From Siphonodentalium dalli (taxonomy: Eukaryota > Mollusca > Scaphopoda > Gadilida > Siphonodentaliidae), in assembly GCA_032622095.1 (NCBI GenBank), contig CP136063.1, positions 269,817,426-269,881,425 on the forward strand: DNA of 64,000 nt. Direction: 5' to 3'. The notes below the pieces were generated by a model. The model had not been told where the DNA came from. It saw only the letters and a program-made list of their open reading frames with translations, and did not search any database. Below, in pieces: positions 1-10,800 of this stretch (position 1 is the stretch's first letter; each line of letters starts with the position of its first letter). The position numbers and the translations under genes are program-made.

Positions 1-147
1 TGGTGGCCATGTTTTTTGGCCAAACTACCCCAAAATGACTCGTTCCCATCTGCCTGTCATTATTAACATACATGACAAATTTCATGATAATCAGACGAAC
101 AGTACGACCTGTAGACCGCGCCAATCTATTTAATTTTTAAATCAAAG

Positions 148-165
148 ATGGCTGCCAGCGGCCAT
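148..165. promoter_or_regulatory. 18-bp ATGGC dyad, exemplar in monomer A
   Basis: ATGGCTGC-CA-GCGGCCAT consists of two 8-bp inverted arms pairing at seven positions, plus one T-G. Each arm holds ATGGC, the core of the YY1-type motif AAGATGGC. B has the same arms around TG (793-810). C1 has ATGGCTAC-TG-GTGGCCAT (3830-3847), in which both members of one pair have changed. C2 and C3 lack the left arm. That a protein binds here is inference; the dyad itself is plain in the sequence. Confidence 0.5.
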
Positions 166-189
166 GTTTTTTGGCCAAATTACGCCAAA

Positions 190-198
190 ATGACTCAT
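190..198. promoter_or_regulatory. ATGACTCAT bZIP-type palindrome, exemplar in monomer A
   Basis: This is a perfect match to the 9-bp AP-1/GCN4 consensus ATGA(C/G)TCAT. It recurs in nearly every A and Am monomer, so about once per 482 bp. At the same place B reads ggactcgtt and C reads atgactcgt, ataactcgt or gtgactcgt, all imperfect. Binding in vivo is not shown; the motif may simply be ancestral sequence. Confidence 0.45.
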
Positions 199-471
199 TC
201 CCATCTACATGTCAATGTCAACATTCATGACAAATTTCATAATGATCTGACCAAAGTAAGGACCTGTAGCCTGTGCCAAAGGATTTAGTCATGCAAAGAG
301 TAAAATCTAAGATGGCTGCTGGCGCCATGTCTTTTGACCGAATGACCCCAAAAGGACTCGTTCCCATTTACATGTCAAGGTCAACAGCCATGACAAATTT
401 CATGAAGATCCGACCAAAGCTACGACCTGTAGCCCGCGCCAAATGATTTAGTCATGCAAAGATTAAAATCC

Positions 472-625
472 AAGATGCTCATGACGGCCATGTTTTTTGG
501 CCAAACTACCCCAAAATGACTCGTTCCCATCTGCCTGTCATTATTAACATACATGACAAATTTCATGATAATCAGACGAACAGTACGACCTGTAGACCGC
601 GCCAATCTATTTAATTTTGAAAGCA
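472..625 (+). repeat. Monomer type C, subtype C2, exemplar (154 bp)
   Basis: This is the shortest full monomer. It begins aagatgctcatgacggcc and so has lost the ATGGC left half-site of the dyad. It continues with ggccaaactaccccaaaatg, 'ctgcctgtcattattaacatac', 'gataatcagacgaacagtacg' and 'gaccgcgccaatctatttaatttt'. The last block is specific to C monomers and replaces the 'ggatttagtcatgcaaag' end of A and B, which accounts for the shorter length. Sub-variants mark HOR positions: 'gacgtcc' (4311), 'ctgactgtc' (3027) and 'gacgaccatg...aaacaacccc' (C2', 1574). Confidence 0.92.
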
Positions 626-789
626 AAGATGGCTGCCAGCGGCCACGTTTTATGGCCAAATGACCCCAAAATGACTCATTCCCATCTACATGTCAATGTC
701 AACATTCATGACAAATTTCATAATGATATGACAAAAGTAAGGACCTGTAGCCTGTGCCAAAGGATTTAGTCATGCAAAGAGTAAAATCC

Positions 790-953
790 AAGATGGCTGC
801 TGGCGGCCATGTCTTTTGACCGAATGACCCCAAAAGGACTCGTTCCCATTTACATGTCAAGGTCAACAGCCATGACAAATTTCATGAAGATCCGACCAAA
901 GCTACGACCTGTAGCCCGCGCCAAAGGATTTAGTCATGCAGAGATTAAAATCC
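790..953 (+). repeat. Monomer type B, exemplar (164 bp)
   Basis: This monomer begins aagatggctgctggcggcc. It continues with 'gtcttttgaccgaatgacc', 'aaaaggactcgttccc', 'caaggtcaacagccatgac', 'gaagatccgaccaaagctacgacc' and 'gcccgcgcc'. It is the most CpG-rich monomer, with about seven CpGs in 164 bp. The bZIP position is degenerate (ggactcg). Subtypes are recognised by 'gccgaagg', 'gccaaagg' or 'gccaaatg' near the end. Each predicts which C subtype follows: gccgaagg precedes C1, gccaaatg precedes C2 and gccaaagg usually precedes C3. M-block copies often carry 'caatgtcaacag' and 'cacgaag' instead of 'caaggtcaacag' and 'catgaag'. Confidence 0.93.
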
Positions 954-1114
954 AAGATGATCATGAGTCATGACGGCCATAATTTTTTGGCAAACTACCC
1001 CAAAATGACTCGTTCCCATCTGCCTGTCATTATTAACATCCATGACAAATTTCATGATAATCAGACGAACAGTACGACCTGTAGACCGCGCCAATCTATT
1101 TAATTTTGAAATCA
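954..1114 (+). repeat. Monomer type C, subtype C3, exemplar (161 bp)
   Basis: C3 is the C2 sequence plus 7 bp: the head reads tcatgagtcatgacgg where C2 has tcatgacgg, a short tandem duplication. This produces the 13-bp palindrome at 961-973. Most HOR copies also read 'ccataattttttggcaaac'. This copy has an extra private change (gatgatcatg rather than gatgctcatg). C3 occurs once per 4,798-bp HOR, twice at the end of the window (63092 and 63582), and regularly in the M block. Confidence 0.9.
961..973. promoter_or_regulatory. TCATGAGTCATGA palindrome in monomer C3
   Basis: This is a 13-bp palindrome with a central G, created by the 7-bp duplication that defines C3. It encloses ATGAGTCAT (963-971), a second perfect bZIP-type site unrelated in position to the one in A. 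The same 13 bp occurs in most C3 copies, for example those starting at 5758, 10547, 14061, 16611, 23862 and 63092. Confidence 0.45.
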
Positions 1115-1279
1115 AAGATGGCTGCCAGCGGCCATGTTTTTTAGCCAAATGACCCCTAAATGACTCATTCCCCATCTACATGTCAATGTCAACATTCATG
1201 ACAAATTTCATAATAATCTGACCAAAGTTAGGACCGGTAGCCTGTGCCAAAGGATTTAGTCATGCAAAGAGTAAAATCC

Positions 1280-1409
1280 AAGATGGCTGCTGGCGGCCAT
1301 GTCTTTTGACCGAATGACCCCAAAAGGACTCGTTCCCATTTACATGTCAAGGTCAACAGCCATGACAAATTTCATGAAGATCCGACCAAAGCTACGACCT
1401 GTAAAATCC
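1280..1409 (+). repeat. Truncated B monomer (130 bp), HOR marker
   Basis: This is a B monomer missing 34 bp: 'acctgta' runs straight into 'aaatcc'. The deleted segment lies between two copies of 'gta' in the normal B, so a 3-bp microhomology sits at the break. It is followed by a second, full B, giving A-B(trunc)-B-C. Identical breaks occur at 6084-6213, 10873-11002, 14387-14516, 43413-43542, 48212-48341, 49306-49435 and 55551-55680. This makes eight copies in all, best explained by one deletion spread by array amplification. Confidence 0.93.
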
Positions 1410-1840
1410 AAGATGGCTGCTGGCGGCCATGTCTTTTGACCGAATGACCCCAAAAGGACTCGTTCCCATTTACATGTCAAGGTCAACAGACATGACATAT
1501 TTCATGAAGATCCGACCAAAGCTACGACCTGTAGCCCGCGCCAAATGATTTAGTCATGCAAAGATTAAAATCCAAGATGCTCATGACGACCATGTTTTTT
1601 GGCCAAACAACCCCAAAATGACTCGTTCCCATCTGCCTGTCATTATTAACATACATGACAAATTTCATGATAATCAGACGAACAGTACGACCTGTAGACC
1701 GCGCCAATCTATTTAATTTTGAAAGCAAAGATGGCTGCCAGCGGCCACGTTTTTGGCCAAATGATCCCAAAATGACTCATTCCCATCTACATGTCAATGT
1801 CAACATTCATGACAAATTTCATAATGATATGACAAAAGTA

Positions 1841-3026
1841 AGGACCTGTAGCCTGTGCCAAAGGATTTAGTCATGCAAAGAGTAAAATCCAAGATGGCTG
1901 CTGGCGGCCATGTCTTTTGACCGAATGACCCCAAAAGGACTCGTTCCCATTTACATGTCAAGGTCAACAGCCATGACAAATTTCATGAAGATCCGACCAA
2001 AGCTACGACCTGTAGCCCGCGCCGAAGGATTTAGTCATGCAAAGAGTAAAATCCAAGATGGCTACTGGTGGCCATGTTTTTTGGCCTAACGACCCCAAAA
2101 TAACTCGTTGCCATTTACATGTCACTATTAACATCTATGACAAATTTCATGATAATCAGACGAACAGTACGACCTGTAGACCGCGCCAATCTATTTAATT
2201 TTGAAATCAAAGATGGCTGCCAGCGGCCATGTTTTTTGGCCAAATTACCCCAAAATGACTCATTACCATCTACATGTCAATGTCAACATTCATGACAAAT
2301 TTCATAATAATCTGACCAAAGTTAGGACCTGTAGCCTGTCCCAAAGGATTTAGTCATGCAAGGAGTAAATCCAAGATGGCTGCTGGCGGCCATATCTTTT
2401 GACCGAATGACCCCAAAAGGACTCGTTCCCATTTACATGTCAATGTCAACAGCCATGACAAATTTCACGAAGATCCGACCAAAGCTACGACCTGTAGCCC
2501 GCGCCAAAGGATTTAGTCATGCAAAGATTAAAATCCAAGATGCTCATGAGTCATGACGGCCATGTTTTTTTGCCAAACTACCCCAAAGTGACTCGTTCCC
2601 ATCTGCCTGTCATTATTAACATCCATGACAAATTTCATGATAGTCAGATGAAAAGTACGACCTGTAGACCGCGCCAATCTATTTAATTTTGAAATCAAAG
2701 ATGGCTGCCAGCGGCCATGTTTTTTAGCCAAATGACCCCACAATGACTCATTCCCCATCTAAATGTCAATCTCAACATTCATGACAAGTTTCATAATAAT
2801 CTGACCAAAGTTAGGACCTGTAGCCTGTGCCAAAGGATTTAGTCATGCAAAGAGTAAAATCCAAGATGGCTGCTGACGGCCATGTCTTTTGACCGAATGA
2901 CCGCAAAAGAACTCGTTCCCATTTACATGTCAAGGTTAACAGCCATGACAAATTTCATGAAGATCCGACCAAAGCTACGACCTGTAGCCCGCGCCAAATG
3001 ATTTAGTCATGCAAAGATTAAAATCC
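1841..3026 (+). repeat. M-type head module of super-repeat, copy 1
   Basis: Its trimers have C1b (2055) and an unusual C3, and it leads into the C2 (ctgactg) that starts the HOR. Private variants include 'gccatttacatgtcac', 'gcaaggagtaaatcc', 'ccatatcttttgacc', 'tttttttgcc', 'gatagtcagatgaaaag' and 'accgcaaaagaactcg'. Every one recurs at 39171-40356 at an offset of 37,330 bp. B monomers here carry the M signatures caatgtcaacag and cacgaag. It looks like the right end of an M block placed directly against HOR sequence. Confidence 0.88.
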
Positions 3027-6000
3027 AAGATGCTCATGACGGCCATGTTTTTTGGCCAAACTACCCCAAAATGACTCGTTCCCATCTGACTGTCATTATT
3101 AACATACATGACAAATTTCATGATAATCAGACGAACAGTACGACCTGTAGACCGCGCCAATCTATTTAATTTTGAAATCAAAGATGGCTACCAGCGGCCA
3201 TGTTTTTTAGCCAAATGACCCGAAAATGACTCATTTCCCATCTGCATGTCAATGTCAACATTCATGACAAATTTCATAATAATCTGACCAAAGTTGAGAC
3301 CGGTAGCCTGTGCCAAAGGATTTAGTCATGCAAAGAGTAAAATCCAAGATGGCTGCTGGCGGCCATGTCTTTTGACCGAATGACCCCAAAAGGACTCGTT
3401 CCCATTTACATGTCAAGGTCAACAGACATGACATATTTCATGAAGATCCGACCAAAGCTACGACCTGTAGTCCGCGCCAAATGATTTAGTCATGCAAAGA
3501 TTAAAATCCAAGATGCTCATGACGACCATGTTTTTTGGCCAAACAACCCCAAAATGACTCGTTCCCATCTGCCTGTCATTATTAACATACATGACAAATT
3601 TCATGATAATCAGACGAACAGTACGACCTGTAGACCGCGCCAATCTATTTAATTTTGAAAGCAAAGATGGCTGCCAGCGGCCACGTTTTTGGCCAAATGA
3701 CCCCAAAATGACTCATTCCCATCTACATGTCAATGTCAACATTCATGACAAATTTCATAATGATATGACAAAAGTAAGGACCTGTAGCCTGTGCCAAAGG
3801 ATTTAGTCATGCAAAGAGTAAAATCCAAGATGGCTACTGGTGGCCATGTTTTTTGGCCAAACTACCCCAAAATGACTCGTTCCCATCTGCCTGTCATTAT
3901 TAACATACATGACAAATTTCATGATAATCAGACGAACAGTACGACCTGTAGACCGCGCCAATCTATTTAATTTTTAAATCAAAGATGGCTGCCAGCGGCC
4001 ATGTTTTTTTGGCCAAATTACGCCAAAATGACTCATTCCCATCTACATGTCAATGTCAACATTCATGACAAATTTCATAATGATCTGACCAAAGTAAGGA
4101 CCTGTAGCCTGTGCCAAAGGATTTAGTCATGCAAAGAGTAAAATCTAAGATGGCTGCTGGCGGCCATGTCTTTTGACCGAATGACCCCAAAAGGACTCGT
4201 TCCCATTTACATGTCAAGTTCAACAGCCATGACAAATTTCATGAAGATCCGACCAAAGCTACGACCTGTAGCCCGCGCCAAATGATTTAGTCATGCAAAG
4301 ATTAAAATCCAAGATGCTCATGACGTCCATGTTTTTTGGCCAAACTACCCCAAAATGACTCGTTCCCATCTGCCTGTCATTATTAACATACATGACAAAT
4401 TTCATGATAATCAGACGAACAGTACGACCTGTAGACCGCGCCAATCTATTTAATTTTGAAAGCAAAGATGGCTGCCAGCGGCCACGTTTTATGGCCAAAT
4501 GACCCCAAAATGACTCATTCCCATCTACATGTCAATGTCAACATTCATGACAAATTTCATAATGATATGACAAAAGTAAGGACCTGTAGCCTGTGCCAAA
4601 GGATTTAGTCATGCAAAGAGTAAAATCCAAGATGGCTGCTGGCGGCCATGTCTTTTGACCGAATGACCCCAAAAGGACTCGTTCCCATTTACATGTCAAG
4701 GTCAACAGCCATGACAAATTTCATGAAGATCCGACCAAAGCTACGACCTGTAGCCCGCGCCGAAGGATTTAGTCATGCAAAGAGTAAAATCCAAGATGGC
4801 TACTGGTGGCCATGTTTTTTGGCCAAACTACCCCAAAATGACTCGTTCCCATCTGCCTGTCATTATTAACATACATGACAAATTTCATGATAATCAGACG
4901 AACAGTACGACCTGTAGACCGCGCCAATCTATTTAATTTTTAAATCAAAGATGGCTGCCAGCGGCCATGTTTTTTGGCCAAATTACGCCAAAATGACTCA
5001 TTCCCATCTACATGTCAATGTCAACATTCATGACAAATTTCATAATGATCTGACCAAAGTAAGGACCTGTAGCCTGTGCCAAAGGATTTAGTCATGCAAA
5101 GAGTAAAATCTAAGATGGCTGCTGGCGGCCATGTCTTTTGACCGAATGACCCCAAAAGGACTCGTTCCCATTTACATGTCAAGGTCAACAGCCATGACAA
5201 ATTTCATGAAGATCCGACCAAAGCTACGACCTGTAGCCCGCGCCAAATGATTTAGTCATGCAAAGATTAAAATCCAAGATGCTCATGACGGCCATGTTTT
5301 TTGGCCAAACTACCCCAAAATGACTCGTTCCCATCTGCCTGTCATTATTAACATACATGACAAATTTCATGATAATCAGACGAACAGTACGACCTGTAGA
5401 CCGCGCCAATCTATTTAATTTTGAAAGCAAAGATGGCTGCCAGCGGCCACGTTTTATGGCCAAATGACCCCAAAATGACTCATTCCCATCTACATGTCAA
5501 TGTCAACATTCATGACAAATTTCATAATGATATGACAAAAGTAAGGACCTGTAGCCTGTGCCAAAGGATTTAGTCATGCAAAGAGTAAAATCCAAGATGG
5601 CTGCTGGCGGCCATGTCTTTTGACCGAATGACCCCAAAAGGACTCGTTCCCATTTACATGTCAAGGTCAACAGCCATGACAAATTTCATGAAGATCCGAC
5701 CAAAGCTACGACCTGTAGCCCGCGCCAAAGGATTTAGTCATGCAGAGATTAAAATCCAAGATGCTCATGAGTCATGACGGCCATAATTTTTTGGCAAACT
5801 ACCCCAAAATGACTCGTTCCCATCTGCCTGTCATTATTAACATCCATGACAAATTTCATGATAATCAGACGAACAGTACGACCTGTAGACCGCGCCAATC
5901 TATTTAATTTTGAAATCAAAGATGGCTGCCAGCGGCCATGTTTTTTAGCCAAATGACCCCTAAATGACTCATTCCCCATCTACATGTCAATGTCAACATT

Positions 6001-7824
6001 CATGACAAATTTCATAATAATCTGACCAAAGTTAGGACCGGTAGCCTGTGCCAAAGGATTTAGTCATGCAAAGAGTAAAATCCAAGATGGCTGCTGGCGG
6101 CCATGTCTTTTGACCGAATGACCCCAAAAGGACTCGTTCCCATTTACATGTCAAGGTCAACAGCCATGACAAATTTCATGAAGATCCGACCAAAGCTACG
6201 ACCTGTAAAATCCAAGATGGCTGCTGGCGGCCATGTCTTTTGACCGAATGACCCCAAAAGGACTCGTTCCCATTTACATGTCAAGGTCAACAGACATGAC
6301 ATATTTCATGAAGATCCGACCAAAGCTACGACCTGTAGCCCGCGCCAAATGATTTAGTCATGCAAAGATTAAAATCCAAGATGCTCATGACGACCATGTT
6401 TTTTGGCCAAACAACCCCAAAATGACTCGTTCCCATCTGCCTGTCATTATTAACATACATGACAAATTTCATGATAATCAGACGAACAGTACGACCTGTA
6501 GACCGCGCCAATCTATTTAATTTTGAAAGCAAAGATGGCTGCCAGCGGCCACGTTTTTGGCCAAATGATCCCAAAATGACTCATTCCCATCTACATGTCA
6601 ATGTCAACATTCATGACAAATTTCATAATGATATGACAAAAGTAAGGACCTGTAGCCTGTGCCAAAGGATTTAGTCATGCAAAGAGTAAAATCCAAGATG
6701 GCTGCTGGCGGCCATGTCTTTTGACCGAATGACCCCAAAAGGACTCGTTCTCATTTACATGTCAAGGTCAACAGCCATGACAAATTTCATGAAGATCCGA
6801 CCAAAGCTACGACCTGTAGCCCGCGCCGAAGGATTTAGTCATGCAAAGAGTAAAATCCAAGATGGCTACTGGTGGCCATGTTTTTAGGCATAACGACCCC
6901 AAAATAACTCGTTGCCATCTACATGTCAATATTAACATCTTTGACAAATTTCATGATAATCAGACGAACAGTACGACATGTAGACCGCGCCAATCTATTT
7001 AATTTTTAAATCAAAGATGGCTGCCAGCGGCCATGTTTTTTGGCCAAATTACGCCAAAATGACTCATTCCCATCTACATGTCAATGTCAACATTCATGAC
7101 AAATTTCATAATGATCTGACCAAAGTAAGGACCTGTAGCCTGTGCCAAAGGATTTAGTCATGCAAAGAGTAAAATCCAAGATGGCTGCTGGCGGCCATGT
7201 CTTTTGACCGAATGACCCCAAAAGGACTCGTTCCCATTTACATGTCAAGGTCAACAGCCATGACAAATTTCATGAAGATCCGACCAAAGCTACGACCTGT
7301 AGCCCGCGCCGAAGGATTTAGTCATGCAAAGAGTAAAATCCAAGATGGCTACTGGTGGCCATGTTTTTTGGCCAAACTACCCCAAAATGACTCGTTCCCA
7401 TCTGCCTGTCATTATTAACATACATGACAAATTTCATGATAATCAGTCGAACAGTACGACCTGTAGACCGCGCCAATCTATTTAATTTTTAAATCAAAGA
7501 TGGCTGCCAGCGGCCATGTTTTTTGGTCAAATTGCGCCAAAATGACTCATTCCCATCTACATGTCAATGTCAACAATCATGACAAATTTCATAATGATCT
7601 GACCAAAGGAAGGACCTGTAGCCTGTGCCAAAGGATTTAGTCATGCAAAGAGTAAAATCTAAGATGGCTGCTGGCGGCCATGTCTTTTGACCGAATGACC
7701 CCAAAAGGACTCGTTCCCATTTACATGTCAAGGTCAACAGCCATGACAAATTTCATGAAGATCCGACCAAAGCTACGACCTGTAGCCCGCGCCAAATGAT
7801 TTAGTCATGCAAAGATTAAAATCC
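3027..7824 (+). repeat. 10-trimer HOR, copy H1 (4,798 bp)
   Basis: Starts of successive C monomers are 3027 C2 (ctgactg), 3510 C2', 3827 C1a, 4311 C2 (gacgtcc), 4793 C1a, 5276 C2, 5758 C3, 6378 C2', 6859 C1c and 7342 C1a (cagtcgaac). The B before 3827 is absent (A monomer 3664-3826 joins C1a), and there is an extra truncated B at 6084-6213. The unit therefore has 10 A, 10 C, 9 full B and 1 truncated B. This copy serves as the reference for the other HORs in the window. Confidence 0.92.
3827..3981 (+). repeat. Monomer type C, subtype C1a, exemplar (155 bp)
   Basis: C1 monomers start aagatggctactggtggcc and keep the ATGGC dyad in altered form (3830-3847). C1a continues 'ggccaaactacc...ctgcctgtcattattaacatac' and ends 'tttttaaatca'. 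Related tails are C1b (2055, ggcctaacgacc and cactattaacatctatg), C1c (6859, tttttaggcataacg and catctttgac), C1d (17101, aaaatggctactgg and a seven-T run) and C1e (22415, cgatctcaac or cgatcccaaaatatctcg, M block). This copy follows an A monomer directly, with no B between them. Confidence 0.9.
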
Positions 7825-10800
7825 AAGATGCTCATGACGGCCATGTTTTTTGGCCAAACTACCCCAAAATGACTCGTTCCCATCTGACTGTCATTATTAA
7901 CATACATGACAAATTTCATGATAATCAGACGAACAGTACGACCTGTAGACCGCGCCAATCTATTTAATTTTGAAATCAAAGATGGCTACCAGCGGCCATG
8001 TTTTTTAGCCAAATGACCCGAAAATGACTCATTTCCCATCTGCATGTCAATGTCAACATTCATGACAAATTTCATAATAATCTGACCAAAGTTGAGACCG
8101 GTAGCCTGTGCCAAAGGATTTAGTCATGCAAAGAGTAAAATCCAAGATGGCTGCTGGCGGCCATGTCTTTTGACCGAATGACCCCAAAAGGACTCGTTCC
8201 CATTTACATGTCAAGGTCAACAGACATGACATATTTCATGAAGATCCGACCAAAGCTACGACCTGTAGTCCGCGCCAAATGATTTAGTCATGCAAAGATT
8301 AAAATCCAAGATGCTCATGACGACCATGTTTTTTGGCCAAACAACCCCAAAATGACTCGTTCCCATCTGCCTGTCATTATTAACATACATGACAAATTTC
8401 ATGATAATCAGACGAACAGTACGACCTGTAGACCGCGCCAATCTATTTAATTTTGAAAGCAAAGATGGCTGCCAGCGGCCACGTTTTTGGCCAAATGACC
8501 CCAAAATGACTCATTCCCATCTACATGTCAATGTCAACATTCATGACAAATTTCATAATGATATGACAAAAGTAAGGACCTGTAGCCTGTGCCAAAGGAT
8601 TTAGTCATGCAAAGAGTAAAATCCAAGATGGCTACTGGTGGCCATGTTTTTTGGCCAAACTACCCCAAAATGACTCGTTCCCATCTGCCTGTCATTATTA
8701 ACATACATGACAAATTTCATGATAATCAGACGAACAGTACGACCTGTAGACCGCGCCAATCTATTTAATTTTTAAATCAAAGATGGCTGCCAGCGGCCAT
8801 GTTTTTTTGGCCAAATTACGCCAAAATGACTCATTCCCATCTACATGTCAATGTCAACATTCATGACAAATTTCATAATGATCTGACCAAAGTAAGGACC
8901 TGTAGCCTGTGCCAAAGGATTTAGTCATGCAAAGAGTAAAATCTAAGATGGCTGCTGGCGGCCATGTCTTTTGACCGAATGACCCCAAAAGGACTCGTTC
9001 CCATTTACATGTCAAGTTCAACAGCCATGACAAATTTCATGAAGATCCGACCAAAGCTACGACCTGTAGCCCGCGCCAAATGATTTAGTCATGCAAAGAT
9101 TAAAATCCAAGATGCTCATGACGTCCATGTTTTTTGGCCAAACTACCCCAAAATGACTCGTTCCCATCTGCCTGTCATTATTAACATACATGACAAATTT
9201 CATGATAATCAGACGAACAGTACGACCTGTAGACCGCGCCAATCTATTTAATTTTGAAAGCAAAGATGGCTGCCAGCGGCCACGTTTTATGGCCAAATGA
9301 CCCCAAAATGACTCATTCCCATCTACATGTCAATGTCAACATTCATGACAAATTTCATAATGATATGACAAAAGTAAGGACCTGTAGCCTGTGCCAAAGG
9401 ATTTAGTCATGCAAAGAGTAAAATCCAAGATGGCTGCTGGCGGCCATGTCTTTTGACCGAATGACCCCAAAAGGACTCGTTCCCATTTACATGTCAAGGT
9501 CAACAGCCATGACAAATTTCATGAAGATCCGACCAAAGCTACGACCTGTAGCCCGCGCCGAAGGATTTAGTCATGCAAAGAGTAAAATCCAAGATGGCTA
9601 CTGGTGGCCATGTTTTTTGGCCAAACTACCCCAAAATGACTCGTTCCCATCTGCCTGTCATTATTAACATACATGACAAATTTCATGATAATCAGACGAA
9701 CAGTACGACCTGTAGACCGCGCCAATCTATTTAATTTTTAAATCAAAGATGGCTGCCAGCGGCCATGTTTTTTGGCCAAATTACGCCAAAATGACTCATT
9801 CCCATCTTGTCAACATTCATGACAAATTTCATAATGATCTGACCAAAGTAAGGACCTGTAGCCTGTGCCAAAGGATTTAGTCATGCAAAGAGTAAAATCT
9901 AAGATGGCTGCTGGCGGCCATGTCTTTTGAACGAATGACCCCAAAAGGACTCGTTCCCATTTACATGTCAAGGTCAACAGCCATGACAAATTTCATGAAG
10001 ATCCGACCAAAGCTACGACCTGTAGCCCGAGCCAAATGATTTAGTCATGCAAAGATTAAAATCCAAGATGCTCATGACGGCCATGTTTTTTGGCCAAACT
10101 ACCCCAAAATGACTCGTTCCCATCTGCCTGTCATTATTAACATACATGACAAATTTCATGATAATCAGACGAACAGTACGACCTGTAGACCGCGCCAATC
10201 TATTTAATTTTGAAAGCAAAGATGGCTGCCAGCGGCCACGTTTTATGGCCAAATGACCCCAAAATGACTCATTCCCATCTACATGTCAATGTCAACATTC
10301 ATGACAAATTTCATAATGATATGACAAAAGTAAGGACCTGTAGCCTGTGCCAAAGGATTTAGTCATGCAAAGAGTAAAATCCAAGATGGCTGCTGGCGGC
10401 CATGTCTTTTGACCGAATGACCCCAAAAGGACTCGTTCCCATTTACATGTCAAGGTCAACAGCCATGACAAATTTCATGAAGATCCGACCAAAGCTACGA
10501 CCTGTAGCCCGCGCCAAAGGATTTAGTCATGCAGAGATTAAAATCCAAGATGCTCATGAGTCATGACGGCCATAATTTTTTGGCAAACTACCCCAAAATG
10601 ACTCGTTCCCATCTGCCTGTCATTATTAACATCCATGACAAATTTCATGATAATCAGACGAACAGTACGACCTGTAGACCGCGCCAATCTATTTAATTTT
10701 GAAATCAAAGATGGCTGCCAGCGGCCATGTTTTTTAGCCAAATGACCCCTAAATGACTCATTCCCCATCTGCATGTCAATGTCAACATTCATGACAAATT

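Larger units (their letters stand above)
145..308 (+). repeat. Monomer type A, exemplar (164 bp)
   Basis: This monomer begins aagatggctgccagcggcc. It continues with a T-rich ttttttggcc, the segment atgactcattccc, a tcaatgtcaacattcatgac stretch and the ending cctgtgccaaaggatttag. Its diagnostic features are the complete ATGACTCAT palindrome (190-198) and the ATGGC dyad (148-165). HOR copies use 'ccacgttt' or 'ccatgttt' after the dyad and 'gatatgacaaaag' or 'gatctgaccaaag' in the second half. M-block copies use 'aatctgaccaaagtt'. A resembles B and C across its length, so all three probably arose from one ancestral monomer of about 160 bp. Confidence 0.93.
1..1840 (+). repeat. Right-hand remnant of a 4.8-kb HOR copy
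   Basis: The subtype order is C1a (partial, 1-144), C2 (472), C3 (954), truncated B (1280-1409), full B and C2' (1574). This matches 4793-6640 of the next HOR copy at an offset of about 4,804 bp. It is therefore the end of a HOR copy that begins left of the window. After the A monomer that starts at 1728 the sequence switches to M-type trimers instead of continuing to C1c. That switch is the left super-repeat boundary at about 1841. Confidence 0.85.

Noticed and set aside
790-953. tRNA-derived repeat (possible B-box in ggactcgttccc)
   Set aside because: The match to GGTTCGANNCC is poor, and I see no A-box at the right distance and no cloverleaf or terminator.
145-953. CENP-B box
   Set aside because: No segment resembles the TTCG....A..CGGG core in A, B or C monomers.
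790-953. Octamer (POU) site in gtcatgcaaag
   Set aside because: ATGCAAAG is one base from ATGCAAAT, and a single 8-bp near match in a repeat monomer is weak evidence. It also changes to 'gcagag' in some HOR positions without consequence for the array.
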